This document shows, one piece after another, positions 34,222 through 42,679 of a stretch of 64,000 bases of DNA. The position numbers were made by a program, and so were the translations under genes. The notes under the pieces were generated by a model that saw only the letters and a list, made by a program, of their open reading frames with translations, was not told the origin of the DNA and did no database searches. Each line of letters starts with the position of its first letter. Position 1 is the first letter of the stretch. Location: contig CAJUKN010000014.1 of assembly GCA_910587485.1 (NCBI GenBank), positions 27,943-91,942 of the forward strand, written 5' to 3'. The stretch is from an uncultured Lachnospira sp. Its GTDB lineage: Bacteria; Bacillota; Clostridia; Lachnospirales; Lachnospiraceae.

Positions 34222-36828
34222 ATGCAGAAGGAGAGTAGTATGATTGTTGATACTGTTGAATCTTTGGAAGCAAAGATTAAAGAGGTAAAGGAAGCACAAA
34301 AGATATTTGCTACGTATACACAAGAGCAAGTAGACAATATCTTTAAAGCAGCAGCTATGGCGGCAAATCAAGCAAGAATCAGTCTTGCAAAACAAGCTGT
34401 TGCAGAGACAGGTATGGGTGTTGTTGAGGATAAGGTTATTAAAAATCACTATGCCTCAGAGTATATTTACAATGCTTATAAAGATGTAAAAACATGTGGT
34501 GTTATCGAAGAAGATAAGTCGTTTGGTATAAAGAAGGTTGCAGAGCCAATTGGTGTTGTTGCAGCCGTTATTCCAACAACAAATCCAACTTCGACAGCAA
34601 TATTTAAGACATTGATATCATTAAAAACAAGAAATGGCATTATAATCAGCCCTCACCCACGTGCAAAAAACAGTACAATTGAGGCAGCAAAGGTTGTTCT
34701 TAATGCAGCAGTTGCAGCAGGCGCACCAAAGGGAATTATTGGCTGGATTGATGTTCCTTCACTTGAATTGACAAATTTAGTTATGAAGGAAGCTGATATT
34801 ATTTTAGCAACAGGTGGTCCGGGTATGGTTAAGGCTGCATATTCATCTGGTAAACCAGCATTGGGTGTTGGTGCAGGTAATACACCAGCAATTATAGATG
34901 AAACAGCAGATGTTACATTAGCAGTTAATTCAATTATTCATTCTAAGACATTTGACAATGGTATGATATGCGCATCAGAGCAGTCTGTTATCGTTGCTGA
35001 TTCACTGTATAAGCAAGTTAAAGATGAATTTATTGCAAGAGGCTGTCATATTTTAAGTAAAGATGAAATCAAAAAAGTTCGTAAGACAATATTGATAAAT
35101 GGTTCGCTCAATGCCAAGATAGTAGGACAGAGTGCTTATAATATTGGAAAGCTTGCAGGAATCGAAGTTCCAAAGACAACAAAAATTCTTATTGGAGAAG
35201 TTGAATCAGTAGATATATCAGAAGAATTTGCACATGAAAAGTTATCTCCAGTTCTTGCAATGTATAAGGCAAGCAATTTTGAGGAGGCAGTATCAAAGGC
35301 AGAGCATTTGGTTGCAGACGGCGGCTATGGGCATACTTCATCGCTCTATATCAATGCTGCAACAGAGCATGAAAAGATTGCAGTATTCCAAGAAGCTATG
35401 AAAACATGTAGAGTTCTTATCAATACACCTTCTTCACAGGGTGGTATTGGTGATATTTATAATTTTGCTTTAAAACCATCTCTTACATTGGGTTGTGGTT
35501 CATGGGGCGGCAACTCTGTATCAGAGAATGTAAATGTAAAGCACCTTATTAATATTAAGACCGTAGCTGAAAGGAGAGAAAATATGCTTTGGTTTAGGGC
35601 GCCTGAGAAAGTTTACTTTAAGAAGGGATGTCTTCCTGTAGCGTTAGATGAATTGAAAAATGTTATGGGCAAGAAGAGAGTGTTTATTGTAACAGACCAG
35701 TTCCTTTACAAAAATGGATATACAAAATGTGTGACTGATAAACTTGATGAGATGGGAATTGTTCACACAACATTTTATGATGTTGCACCAGACCCAACAC
35801 TTGCATGTGCAAAAGAAGGTGCTGCGGCTATGACTCTTTTCGAGCCAGATTGCATTATCGCAATTGGTGGTGGTTCAGCAATGGATGCTGGTAAAATTAT
35901 GTGGGTTATGTATGAGCATCCAGAAGTAGACTTTATGGATATGGCTATGCGCTTTATGGATATCAGAAAGAGAATATATACATTCCCTAAGATGGGTGAA
36001 AAGGCATATTTTATAGCTGTTCCAACATCTTCAGGTACAGGTTCAGAAGTGACACCATTTGCCGTTATTACAGACCAAGATACCAATATTAAGTATCCGC
36101 TTGCAGATTATGAGCTTCTTCCTAATATGGCTATTGTCGATGCAGATATGATGATGAATCAGCCAAAAGGACTGACTTCTGCATCAGGTATTGATGCTTT
36201 GACACATGCGTTGGAAGCATATGCTTCTATTATGGCTACAGATTATACAGATGGTCTTGCATTAAAGGCAATGAAGAATATCTTTGAGTATCTTCCATCT
36301 GCTTATGAGAATGGTGCAGCCGATGCAAAAGCACGTGAACAGATGGCAACAGCTTCTACAATGGCAGGTATGGCATTTGCTAATGCGTTCTTAGGTTTGT
36401 GTCACTCTATGGCACATAAGTTAGGTGCATTCCATCATCTTCCACATGGTGTTGCCAATGCAATTTTAATAACGGATATTATGCGTTATAATGCAGTAGA
36501 AGTGCCAACAAAGATGGGAACATTTCCACAGTATGAGTATCCTCACTGCAAGGCTCGCTATGTAGAGTGTGCAAATTTCTTAGGTATTCAAGGCAAAGAT
36601 GATGATGAAAAATTTGAGAATTTCATTCAGGCAATTGAAGAATTAAAGACTAAAGTTGGTATTAAGAAAACAATCAAGGAATATGGTATTGATGAAAAGT
36701 ATTTCTTAGATACATTGGATGATATGGTTGAAAAGGCATTTGACGACCAATGTACAGGAGCAAACCCTCGTTATCCATTGATGAGTGAGATTAAAGATAT
36801 CTATCTTAAGGCATATTATGGTAAGTAA
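34222..36828 (+). CDS. adhE: Bifunctional acetaldehyde-CoA/alcohol dehydrogenase
   Basis: Fermentation enzyme that reduces acetyl-CoA to ethanol with two NADH. The N-terminal half is an aldehyde dehydrogenase: AVIPTTNPTSTAIFKTLISL, GGPGMVKAAYSSGKPALGV, catalytic Cys in DNGMICASEQSV. The C-terminal half is an iron-type alcohol dehydrogenase: CIIAIGGGSAMDAGKIMWV, then iron ligands in GIDALTHALEAY and LCHSMAHKLGAFHHLPHGVA. 868 residues, the standard length. GGAGG lies 7 bases upstream of ATG. Regulated by the Rex-like operator. The last codons and stop fall in the first unit of a tandem repeat. Confidence 0.97.
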   Translation: MQKESSMIVDTVESLEAKIKEVKEAQKIFATYTQEQVDNIFKAAAMAANQARISLAKQAVAETGMGVVEDKVIKNHYASEYIYNAYKDVKTCGVIEEDKSFGIKKVAEPIGVVAAVIPTTNPTSTAIFKTLISLKTRNGIIISPHPRAKNSTIEAAKVVLNAAVAAGAPKGIIGWIDVPSLELTNLVMKEADIILATGGPGMVKAAYSSGKPALGVGAGNTPAIIDETADVTLAVNSIIHSKTFDNGMICASEQSVIVADSLYKQVKDEFIARGCHILSKDEIKKVRKTILINGSLNAKIVGQSAYNIGKLAGIEVPKTTKILIGEVESVDISEEFAHEKLSPVLAMYKASNFEEAVSKAEHLVADGGYGHTSSLYINAATEHEKIAVFQEAMKTCRVLINTPSSQGGIGDIYNFALKPSLTLGCGSWGGNSVSENVNVKHLINIKTVAERRENMLWFRAPEKVYFKKGCLPVALDELKNVMGKKRVFIVTDQFLYKNGYTKCVTDKLDEMGIVHTTFYDVAPDPTLACAKEGAAAMTLFEPDCIIAIGGGSAMDAGKIMWVMYEHPEVDFMDMAMRFMDIRKRIYTFPKMGEKAYFIAVPTSSGTGSEVTPFAVITDQDTNIKYPLADYELLPNMAIVDADMMMNQPKGLTSASGIDALTHALEAYASIMATDYTDGLALKAMKNIFEYLPSAYENGAADAKAREQMATASTMAGMAFANAFLGLCHSMAHKLGAFHHLPHGVANAILITDIMRYNAVEVPTKMGTFPQYEYPHCKARYVECANFLGIQGKDDDEKFENFIQAIEELKTKVGIKKTIKEYGIDEKYFLDTLDDMVEKAFDDQCTGANPRYPLMSEIKDIYLKAYYGK

Positions 36829-36898
36829 TATTTATTACGATAAGTGATATTTATTACAGTAAGTAGTATTTATTATGATAAGTAGTATTTATTGCAGC
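36821..36898 (+). repeat. Four tandem 19-bp units at the adhE 3' end
   Basis: Units of the form TAAGTRRTATTTATTAYRR at about 36822, 36841, 36860 and 36879. The first contains the adhE stop codon. Units differ at two to four positions. No stem, so not a terminator. Confidence 0.7.
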
Positions 36899-37025
36899 AA
36901 AAAATATTGCTATGTAAAATAATATTATTATATTAAACATAATTACAATGGCATAATAATATTAAAATAAATGATATTATTATGAGAAGTTATATAAAAT
37001 ATAAATCAATATTAAATCCATTTTG

Positions 37026-37104
37026 CAATTTGTGTCTGTGTGCTGCCAGACACAAATTGTATAAAATTTTTTCTTTTAAATAATAAAGCGGCACAGAAAT
37101 GGGG
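37026..37104 (+). promoter_or_regulatory. Leader element A, copy 6 (best structured)
   Basis: P1 is a perfect 13-bp stem: CAATTTGTGTCTG (37026-37038) with CAGACACAAATTG (37047-37059). Its 8-base loop TGTGCTGC (37039-37046) pairs with GCGGCACA (37088-37095) through one G-U, just before GGGG of the ribosome site. Compared with copy 2 the P2 arm has C-G changed to T-A, keeping the pair. Confidence 0.7.
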
Positions 37105-37110
37105 ATTAGT

Positions 37111-37869
37111 ATGGCAAATGAAGTTTCAAAAAGCAATCTTAAATTAGTGCGTATTGAAGGAGATAAGGCATTAAAAGTATTTTCACCTGAATATAGCAAA
37201 ACAGATGTGTTATATGAAGCATTGAACACTGCAAGAGTAGAAGATACAGGTCTTGCAATTCCAAAGTTATTGAGTGTTTATGTTGAGGAAGATGGAAGCT
37301 GGGTAATCGCAAGTGAGTATATTAAGGGAAAGACATTGGCAGAATTGCTTAAAGAGCATCCTGAAAATGCAGATGCTTATGCAGAGGCAATGGTTGAATA
37401 TCAAGTTGCATTTAATAAGCGCAGCAATCCACTTCTTTTAAAGTTAAAGGATAAGCTAGCAAGACAGATTAAAGAGTTGGATATTCACGCTAATATTAAA
37501 TATGAGTTGTCTTCAAGATTAGAGGAGCTTCCAAAGCACAATAAACTGTGTCATGGTGATTATTGTCCAGATAATATTATTGTAAGTACCGATGAAAATA
37601 ATAATATCACAGATATTACAGCAGTTGACTGGGTTCATGCAACACAGGGTAACGCTAGTGCAGATGTGGCAAATACATATCTTACAATCAAATTAAAAGA
37701 TGAAGATTTTGCAGAAAAGTATATTGCAAAATTCTGTGAAAAGACCAATACAGAAAAACGCTATGTTGATAAGTGGATGCCAATCGTTGCAGCAGCTCGA
37801 TTGACAAGAAAAAATGAGGAAGAAAAAGAACTTTTGGAGTCTATGATTGATATTTGCGATTTTCAATAA
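37111..37869 (+). CDS. APH/choline-kinase-like phosphotransferase
   Basis: Small-molecule kinase of the aminoglycoside phosphotransferase fold, 252 residues. ATP site: VIASEYIKGKTLAELL near 70; catalytic loop LCHGDYCPDNIIVS (about 148-161), and metal motif ITAVDWVHATQG (about 170-182). Families with this signature phosphorylate choline, aminoglycosides or sugars; resistance is not implied. ATG 37111 is 7 bases after GGGG in leader A. Followed by repeat B and a terminator. Confidence 0.8.
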   Translation: MANEVSKSNLKLVRIEGDKALKVFSPEYSKTDVLYEALNTARVEDTGLAIPKLLSVYVEEDGSWVIASEYIKGKTLAELLKEHPENADAYAEAMVEYQVAFNKRSNPLLLKLKDKLARQIKELDIHANIKYELSSRLEELPKHNKLCHGDYCPDNIIVSTDENNNITDITAVDWVHATQGNASADVANTYLTIKLKDEDFAEKYIAKFCEKTNTEKRYVDKWMPIVAAARLTRKNEEEKELLESMIDICDFQ

Positions 37870-37880
37870 TTTATTCTAAT

Positions 37881-37932
37881 AGGTATAAGGCTATAAGCAA
37901 ATAGGGAAGCGGATTGTGAATATCTGTTTGAC
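37881..37932 (+). repeat. Repeat B, tail fragment
   Basis: GGTATAAGGCTATAAGCAAA, then AGCGGATTGTGAATATCTGT and TTGAC. No head. Confidence 0.6.
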
Positions 37933-37978
37933 TATTTTGTTAGCTTACTGTGGGATATTTAATTAAAGAAAAATTTTA

Positions 37979-38034
37979 GGAGCTATTGCAAAAAAGAAAG
38001 GGTGTAAAAATTCTTTAGCAATAGCTCCTTTGAT
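37979..38034 (+). terminator. Terminator after the kinase gene
   Basis: GGAGCTATTGC (37979-37989) with GCAATAGCTCC (38018-38028), then TTTGATTTT. The loop is long at 28 bases. Confidence 0.7.
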
Positions 38035-38113
38035 TTTGTAGTTGTAATTTATAAGTATTCTTTTTTTTGTTAGGTCTACAATTTAGTATTCTTGAATACT
38101 TGCTGCTTATAAT

Positions 38114-38779
38114 TTACTTCGTATTAATTGATATTGTTTGTTCCAACTTTTTTAAAATAATATCTTTAGTGAGCGAATTAAGAGAGTTAGCATACAATTT
38201 TAAATGTTCAATTTCTTTTGAATTATTATTTTCAATATAATAATTTGCAAGCATTGAATAAGCAAAACTTATATCTGTTCCAGATTTTACAATAAATTCC
38301 AGATAGGGAATCGCTTTATCTATCATTCCATTTTTTTCAAGAGCGTTGGCAAGTTTTACAGCAGCTTTGCACATCGCTATAAAATTATCATCATATTCTG
38401 ACATAATAGCAAGATTGGCAGCACCATATTCCATTTTTATATCTGTATTGCTACAATTATTTAAGTTAAACATTTTTTTGTCATAAAAACTTGCAAATAA
38501 ATAATAGGCTTCTTTAATTTCTGGAATTGTAAAAATATTGCTGATAAAAGAATCATTACTATATTCTAAAGAATTATCAGGTAAAGTTTTATCAGGCAAT
38601 AAGTGATTTGGTATCACAATATAATTTAAATTAGAAATATCTTTTTTGCGCACTTCATTGGCTTTTCGTTCGCGTTCCCAAAATTGATGTATTTTTTCAT
38701 CATTTTTTTTAGAATTTTTCCTTAAAAGTATTTGCAACACAACAATGAATATTATAAAATAAGGCAGTATCAGTTGCAT
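38114..38779 (-). CDS. Membrane-anchored TPR-like hypothetical protein
   Basis: 221 residues with one N-terminal membrane helix (about 3-19, LILPYFIIFIVVLQILL) and a cytosolic part. The C-terminal half has helical repeats resembling TPR units: AAVKLANALEKNGMIDKAIP, then FAYSMLANYYIENNNSKEIE. No catalytic motif. GGAGG lies 7 bases before ATG. It is divergent from a 38-residue membrane peptide gene with only 33 bases between starts. Confidence 0.65.
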   Translation of the reverse strand: MQLILPYFIIFIVVLQILLRKNSKKNDEKIHQFWERERKANEVRKKDISNLNYIVIPNHLLPDKTLPDNSLEYSNDSFISNIFTIPEIKEAYYLFASFYDKKMFNLNNCSNTDIKMEYGAANLAIMSEYDDNFIAMCKAAVKLANALEKNGMIDKAIPYLEFIVKSGTDISFAYSMLANYYIENNNSKEIEHLKLYANSLNSLTKDIILKKLEQTISINTK

Positions 38780-38812
38780 AAATTAAATCACCTCCATATA
38801 GAAAGGGTTATT

Positions 38813-38929
38813 ATGATTGATTTTAATAATAAGAAAAATAAAAAAATAATATCATCGGTATTAATTATTCTGCTTATAGCGGCTATGGTGCTTCCAGTAA
38901 TTGCCTCAGCAATATTATCTTTTAATTAA
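38813..38929 (+). CDS. Small single-pass membrane protein, 38 residues
   Basis: Basic N-terminus (MIDFNNKKNKKI) followed by a hydrophobic helix (about 13-33) with no extracytoplasmic domain. Its architecture resembles short membrane peptides of the Prli42/DUF4044 kind in Firmicutes, but no match can be shown. GAAAGGG lies 7 bases before ATG 38813. The longer reading from 38732 would run through the divergent gene's start. Confidence 0.6.
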   Translation: MIDFNNKKNKKIISSVLIILLIAAMVLPVIASAILSFN

Positions 38930-39000
38930 ATTAATAATAAACTATTTAACGAAAAAGAACAAGAGTAGAATAGATTGAAAATTGAAAATTTCAATTACAA

Positions 39001-39078
39001 GATTTGTGTCTGCGCGTTGCTTGTCACAAATTTATAAGAACGTTTCATTCTTTGTGCAAAAGCAGCGCGGAAATAAGG
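39001..39078 (+). promoter_or_regulatory. Leader element A, copy 5
   Basis: P1: ATTTGTG (39002-39008) with CACAAAT (39025-39031). P2: CGCGTTGCTT (39013-39022) in the P1 loop with AAGCAGCGCG (39060-39069), one G-U pair, just before the ribosome site AAGG. The inner alternative CACAAA/TTTGTG also exists. Confidence 0.65.
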
Positions 39079-39084
39079 AAAAAT

Positions 39085-40092
39085 ATGAAAATAGGGAAAA
39101 TATCAAATACAATTTTAAAAAGAACCATTTTAAAAACAATTAGTGGTCTTTATAATTCATATGTTCCAGAAAAAAATAAAGTTGGATTAAATGCAAATAA
39201 GATTCATATAGATGACCAATGTCCAGTGCTGATGGCAACAGATTGTGGGATAGAACCTGTCTATACAGTTGCAAATAATATATGTGTAAGAGGTGGTAGA
39301 CCTGTTTGCATACAATGCAGCATTGTTCTTCCTACAAATTTTCGTGAGATAAGATTGCGAAAGATAATGGAGGAGTTGTCAAATGATTGTCGCCTTCTTG
39401 GACTTGCAATAGCAGGAGGACATACACAGGTTAGTGCATCGGTTTTAAAACCTATTATTTCTGTAACAGGCATTGGCATAATGGAAAATGATAAAGACAT
39501 AATACAAAGTAATAAGGCTCATGTCAATGAAGATATCATTCTTACAAAATGGATAGGTATTGGAGGTATACGAAATATTATTGAACATAGCAAAGAGGAA
39601 ATCTTATTAAGATATAATATGGATTTTATTGATAAAGCTATGGGAAATAAACAAGATATGTCCATTTTACGTGAAGCTGAAATTGCTAAAAAAGCAGGTG
39701 TGCATTGTATGCACGATGTATCGCAGGGCGGCATTTTTGCAGCATTATGGGATATGGCAGAAGCATCGGGTGTAGGTATTGATATAGACCTTAGAAAAAT
39801 TCCAGTGAAACAGGAAATTATTGAAATTTGTGAAATGTATGATATCAATCCATATCAATTACAATCTGCAGGTTGTTTGTTAATGACATTTGCAGATGGA
39901 TATGGTATAGTAGATGTATTAGCGAATGCAGGGATTGAGGCAAGTGTGATTGGCAAAACGATATCAGGAAATGATAAGATTATTCATAATCTGGATGAAG
40001 TTCGCTATCTGGACTTGCCAAAGCAAGACAGTTTGTATGCTAATTGGAAAGGAAATGTTGATGATGAGAGAAAAAATATTAAGTTTACTTGA
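39085..40092 (+). CDS. AIR synthase-related (PurM/HypE-like) protein
   Basis: ATP-grasp-like AIR synthase fold, 335 residues. Seen: VLMATDCGIEPVYTVANNIC (nucleotide site), GLAIAGGHTQVSASVLKPII, VHCMHDVSQGGIFAALWDMA, and GCLLMTFADG. These match HypE/SelD/PurM-type proteins, but no [NiFe] hydrogenase or selenium genes are nearby, so the substrate is open. ATG 39085 follows leader element A; reading from 39004 would translate the leader. The following Lrp gene overlaps its 3' end. Confidence 0.8.
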   Translation: MKIGKISNTILKRTILKTISGLYNSYVPEKNKVGLNANKIHIDDQCPVLMATDCGIEPVYTVANNICVRGGRPVCIQCSIVLPTNFREIRLRKIMEELSNDCRLLGLAIAGGHTQVSASVLKPIISVTGIGIMENDKDIIQSNKAHVNEDIILTKWIGIGGIRNIIEHSKEEILLRYNMDFIDKAMGNKQDMSILREAEIAKKAGVHCMHDVSQGGIFAALWDMAEASGVGIDIDLRKIPVKQEIIEICEMYDINPYQLQSAGCLLMTFADGYGIVDVLANAGIEASVIGKTISGNDKIIHNLDEVRYLDLPKQDSLYANWKGNVDDERKNIKFT

Positions 40093-40546
40093 GAAAAACA
40101 GCAGGATTGATATTAAAGATGTGGCAGTTATGCTTGGTGTTAGTGAAGTAGAAGTAGCAAATGAGATTGCTGCTATGGAAAAAGAAAATATTATCTGTGG
40201 CTATAATACAATAATAGATTGGTCAAAGACGGGCGATGAAAAAGTCATTGCGCTGATAGAGGTAAAAGTTACACCACAGAGAGGATTAGGGTTTGATAAG
40301 ATTGCAGAAAGACTGTATCAATATGATGAAGTCACATCCGTATATTTGATGTCTGGAGGTTTTGATTTTACAGTGATAGTAGAAGATAAAACAATGAAGG
40401 CAGTAGCACAGTTTGTTGCGGATAAACTCTCGCCGTTAGAGACTGTTCTTAGCACATCAACACATTTTGTTCTTAAAAAATATAAGGATTATGGAACCGT
40501 TTTAGGCTCTACGCACAAGGACGAAAGGATATTAATAACACCATGA
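40061..40546 (+). CDS. Lrp/AsnC-family transcriptional regulator
   Basis: Amino-acid-responsive regulator of 161 residues. HTH: EKILSLLEKNSRIDIKDVAV, then GVSEVEVANEIAAME; RAM domain: IALIEVKVTPQRGLGFDKIA, VYLMSGGFDFTVIVE. GGAAAGG lies before the nested ATGs at 40055, 40061 and 40064; 40061 has the best spacing. It overlaps the end of the AIR synthase-like gene. Its stop overlaps the ATG of the aminotransferase gene, so that gene is the likely target. Confidence 0.85.
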   Translation: MMREKILSLLEKNSRIDIKDVAVMLGVSEVEVANEIAAMEKENIICGYNTIIDWSKTGDEKVIALIEVKVTPQRGLGFDKIAERLYQYDEVTSVYLMSGGFDFTVIVEDKTMKAVAQFVADKLSPLETVLSTSTHFVLKKYKDYGTVLGSTHKDERILITP

Positions 40547-41700
40547 GAAATGTATTGTCTAAAAAAATAGTGGATATTGAACCATCAGGAATTAGAAAAT
40601 TTTTTGATGTGGTCAGCGAGATGCCTGGAGCTATATCGCTTGGTGTAGGTGAACCCGATTTTGATACACCCTATGTTGTTCGAGAAGAGGGAATATATGC
40701 GTTAGAGCAAGGAAAGACATACTACACAGCAAATGCAGGTCTAAAAGAGTTAAGGGAAGAGATTAGTATTTATCTAAACAGAAAATATGGTTTATATTAT
40801 GAATCTGATAAAGAAATTGTTGTTACTGTTGGCGGTAGTGAAGGTATTGATTTAGCACTGCGATGTATGATAAATCCAGGTGATGAGGTTTTAATTCCAC
40901 AGCCTTGTTTTGTATCCTATGCGCCATGTGCAATTATGGCGGATGCCACACCTGTATATATTAATCTCAAAGAAGAAAATGAATTTAAACTGACAAAGGA
41001 AGAATTAGCTGCAAGTATTACAGATAAGACAAAAATATTGATGTTAGCTTATCCAAGCAATCCAACGGGAGCAATTATGACAAAAGAGGAATTGGAAGAG
41101 TTGGTGCCAATTATAATAGAACATGATTTATATGTTATTTCTGATGAGATTTACTCCGAATTAACATATGACAATAAGCATTGCTCAATAGCATCTCTGC
41201 TGGGTATGAAGGAACGAACCATAGTGATTAATGGTTTTTCAAAGTCTTTTGCTATGACAGGCTGGCGACTTGGATATGCTTGCGGACCAAAAAACATTAT
41301 GGAACAAATATTGAAATTACATCAATTTGCTATTATGTGTGCGCCTACAAATAGTCAGTTTGCTGCTGTTGAGGCATTAAGAAACTGTGATGATGATGTC
41401 GATAAAATGGTGGAAGCATATAATCAAAGGAGACGTTTTTTGATTCATCAACTAAAAGAAATAGGAATTGAATGTTTTGAACCATATGGGGCATTTTACA
41501 TATTTCCATCTATCAAAAAGTTTGGTATGTCCTCAGAAGAATTTGCCAATCGATTATTACAAGAACAAAAACTTGCAGTAATTCCGGGTACTGCATTTGG
41601 TGCATGTGGAGAAGGATTTGTGAGAATATCCTACGCATATTCTATTGAAAACCTTAAAGTAGGATTAGATAGAATTAAAAAGTTTATTGAGAGTATTTAA
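40543..41700 (+). CDS. Class I/II aminotransferase
   Basis: PLP aminotransferase of 385 residues, type I fold. MPGAISLGVGEPDFDTPYVV (substrate gate), GGSEGIDLALRCMINPGDEV, AYPSNPTGAIMTKEEL, and the PLP lysine in VINGFSKSFAMTGWRLGYA (about 225-243). C-terminal Arg region FVRISYAY. Such enzymes act on aspartate, aromatic or alanine substrates; pairing with an Lrp regulator fits amino-acid metabolism. ATG overlaps the Lrp stop (ATGA). Confidence 0.9.
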   Translation: MRNVLSKKIVDIEPSGIRKFFDVVSEMPGAISLGVGEPDFDTPYVVREEGIYALEQGKTYYTANAGLKELREEISIYLNRKYGLYYESDKEIVVTVGGSEGIDLALRCMINPGDEVLIPQPCFVSYAPCAIMADATPVYINLKEENEFKLTKEELAASITDKTKILMLAYPSNPTGAIMTKEELEELVPIIIEHDLYVISDEIYSELTYDNKHCSIASLLGMKERTIVINGFSKSFAMTGWRLGYACGPKNIMEQILKLHQFAIMCAPTNSQFAAVEALRNCDDDVDKMVEAYNQRRRFLIHQLKEIGIECFEPYGAFYIFPSIKKFGMSSEEFANRLLQEQKLAVIPGTAFGACGEGFVRISYAYSIENLKVGLDRIKKFIESI

Positions 41701-41710
41701 GGAGAAGTAA

Positions 41711-42181
41711 ATGTCAATCAATGTAGAATATATTAATCCATTTTTAATGGCGGCGACTAGTATTATAAAGGATATTTGTCAAGTTGATATTGCTGTAGGA
41801 AAACCTTATATCAAACAGGCAGAATTTTCAAGTGATTCCGTTGTTATTATGATAGGTGTTACAGGTGAAATGCGTGGTCAGGTTATGCTTGCTCTAAGTT
41901 ATAAAAAATCATTAGAGATTGCCTCTAAAATGATGGCAGGATTTAATGTGACGGAGCTTGACGCCATGTCTTTAAGCGCCATTAGTGAACTGGGCAATAT
42001 GATTATGGGCAATGCGGCGACGATACTCTCAACAAAAGGAATTGGAATTGATATTACACCTCCTGCTATTTGCAGAGGAAATATGACTATTTCACATGCA
42101 CATACACAAAATATATGTATTCCGTTAAGTGGCGGTGATATTACAATAGAACTTGATGTAGCAGTAAAGGATGCAAAATAA
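41711..42181 (+). CDS. cheX: CheX-like chemotaxis phosphatase
   Basis: 156-residue CheC/CheX-type protein. SAISELGNMIMGNAATIL holds the ExxN catalytic pattern (about 95-112) that removes phosphate from CheY-P. MRGQVMLALSYKKSLEIASK precedes it. No other chemotaxis genes are adjacent, so it may modulate a distant array or another response regulator. GGAG lies 6 bases before ATG. trmL starts 1 base after its stop codon. Confidence 0.8.
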   Translation: MSINVEYINPFLMAATSIIKDICQVDIAVGKPYIKQAEFSSDSVVIMIGVTGEMRGQVMLALSYKKSLEIASKMMAGFNVTELDAMSLSAISELGNMIMGNAATILSTKGIGIDITPPAICRGNMTISHAHTQNICIPLSGGDITIELDVAVKDAK

Positions 42182-42679
42182 ATGTTAAATATTGTTTTAC
42201 TAGAGCCAGAGATGCCTGCCAATACAGGAAATATTGGACGAACTTGTGTTGCGACAGGCACGAGGCTGCATTTGATTCGACCGTTAGGTTTTCATTTAAA
42301 TGAAAAGATGCTTAAACGAGCAGGACTTGATTATTGGGAACAATTGGATGTGTCAATTTATGATGATTATCAAGATTTTTTAATAAAAAATCCCAATGCA
42401 ACAATATATATGGCAACAACAAAGGCTCATAAGATTTATACAGAAGTGGAATTTGAGTCCGATGCTTATATTATGTTTGGAAAAGAAAGTGCAGGTATTC
42501 CAGAATCCATATTAATAGATAATGAAGATACCTGCATACGCATACCAATGATTGGGGAGATTAGGTCGTTGAATCTTTCTAATTCAGTAGCAATTGTCTT
42601 GTATGAAGCATTAAGACAACATCAATTTGAATCTATGAATTTGTGCGGTCAGCTTCACCATTTAAAATGGAAATCCTAA
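42182..42679 (+). CDS. trmL: tRNA (cytidine/uridine-34-2'-O)-methyltransferase
   Basis: SPOUT-fold enzyme that methylates the wobble ribose of tRNA(Leu). MLNIVLLEPEMPANTGNIGR, TCVATGTRLHLIRPLGF, YIMFGKESAGIPESIL and IPMIGEIRSLNLSNSVAIVL are characteristic. 165 residues. ATG directly follows the cheX stop with no own ribosome site, so translation is coupled. The 3' end overlaps the convergent histidine kinase by 47 bases. Confidence 0.9.
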   Translation: MLNIVLLEPEMPANTGNIGRTCVATGTRLHLIRPLGFHLNEKMLKRAGLDYWEQLDVSIYDDYQDFLIKNPNATIYMATTKAHKIYTEVEFESDAYIMFGKESAGIPESILIDNEDTCIRIPMIGEIRSLNLSNSVAIVLYEALRQHQFESMNLCGQLHHLKWKS

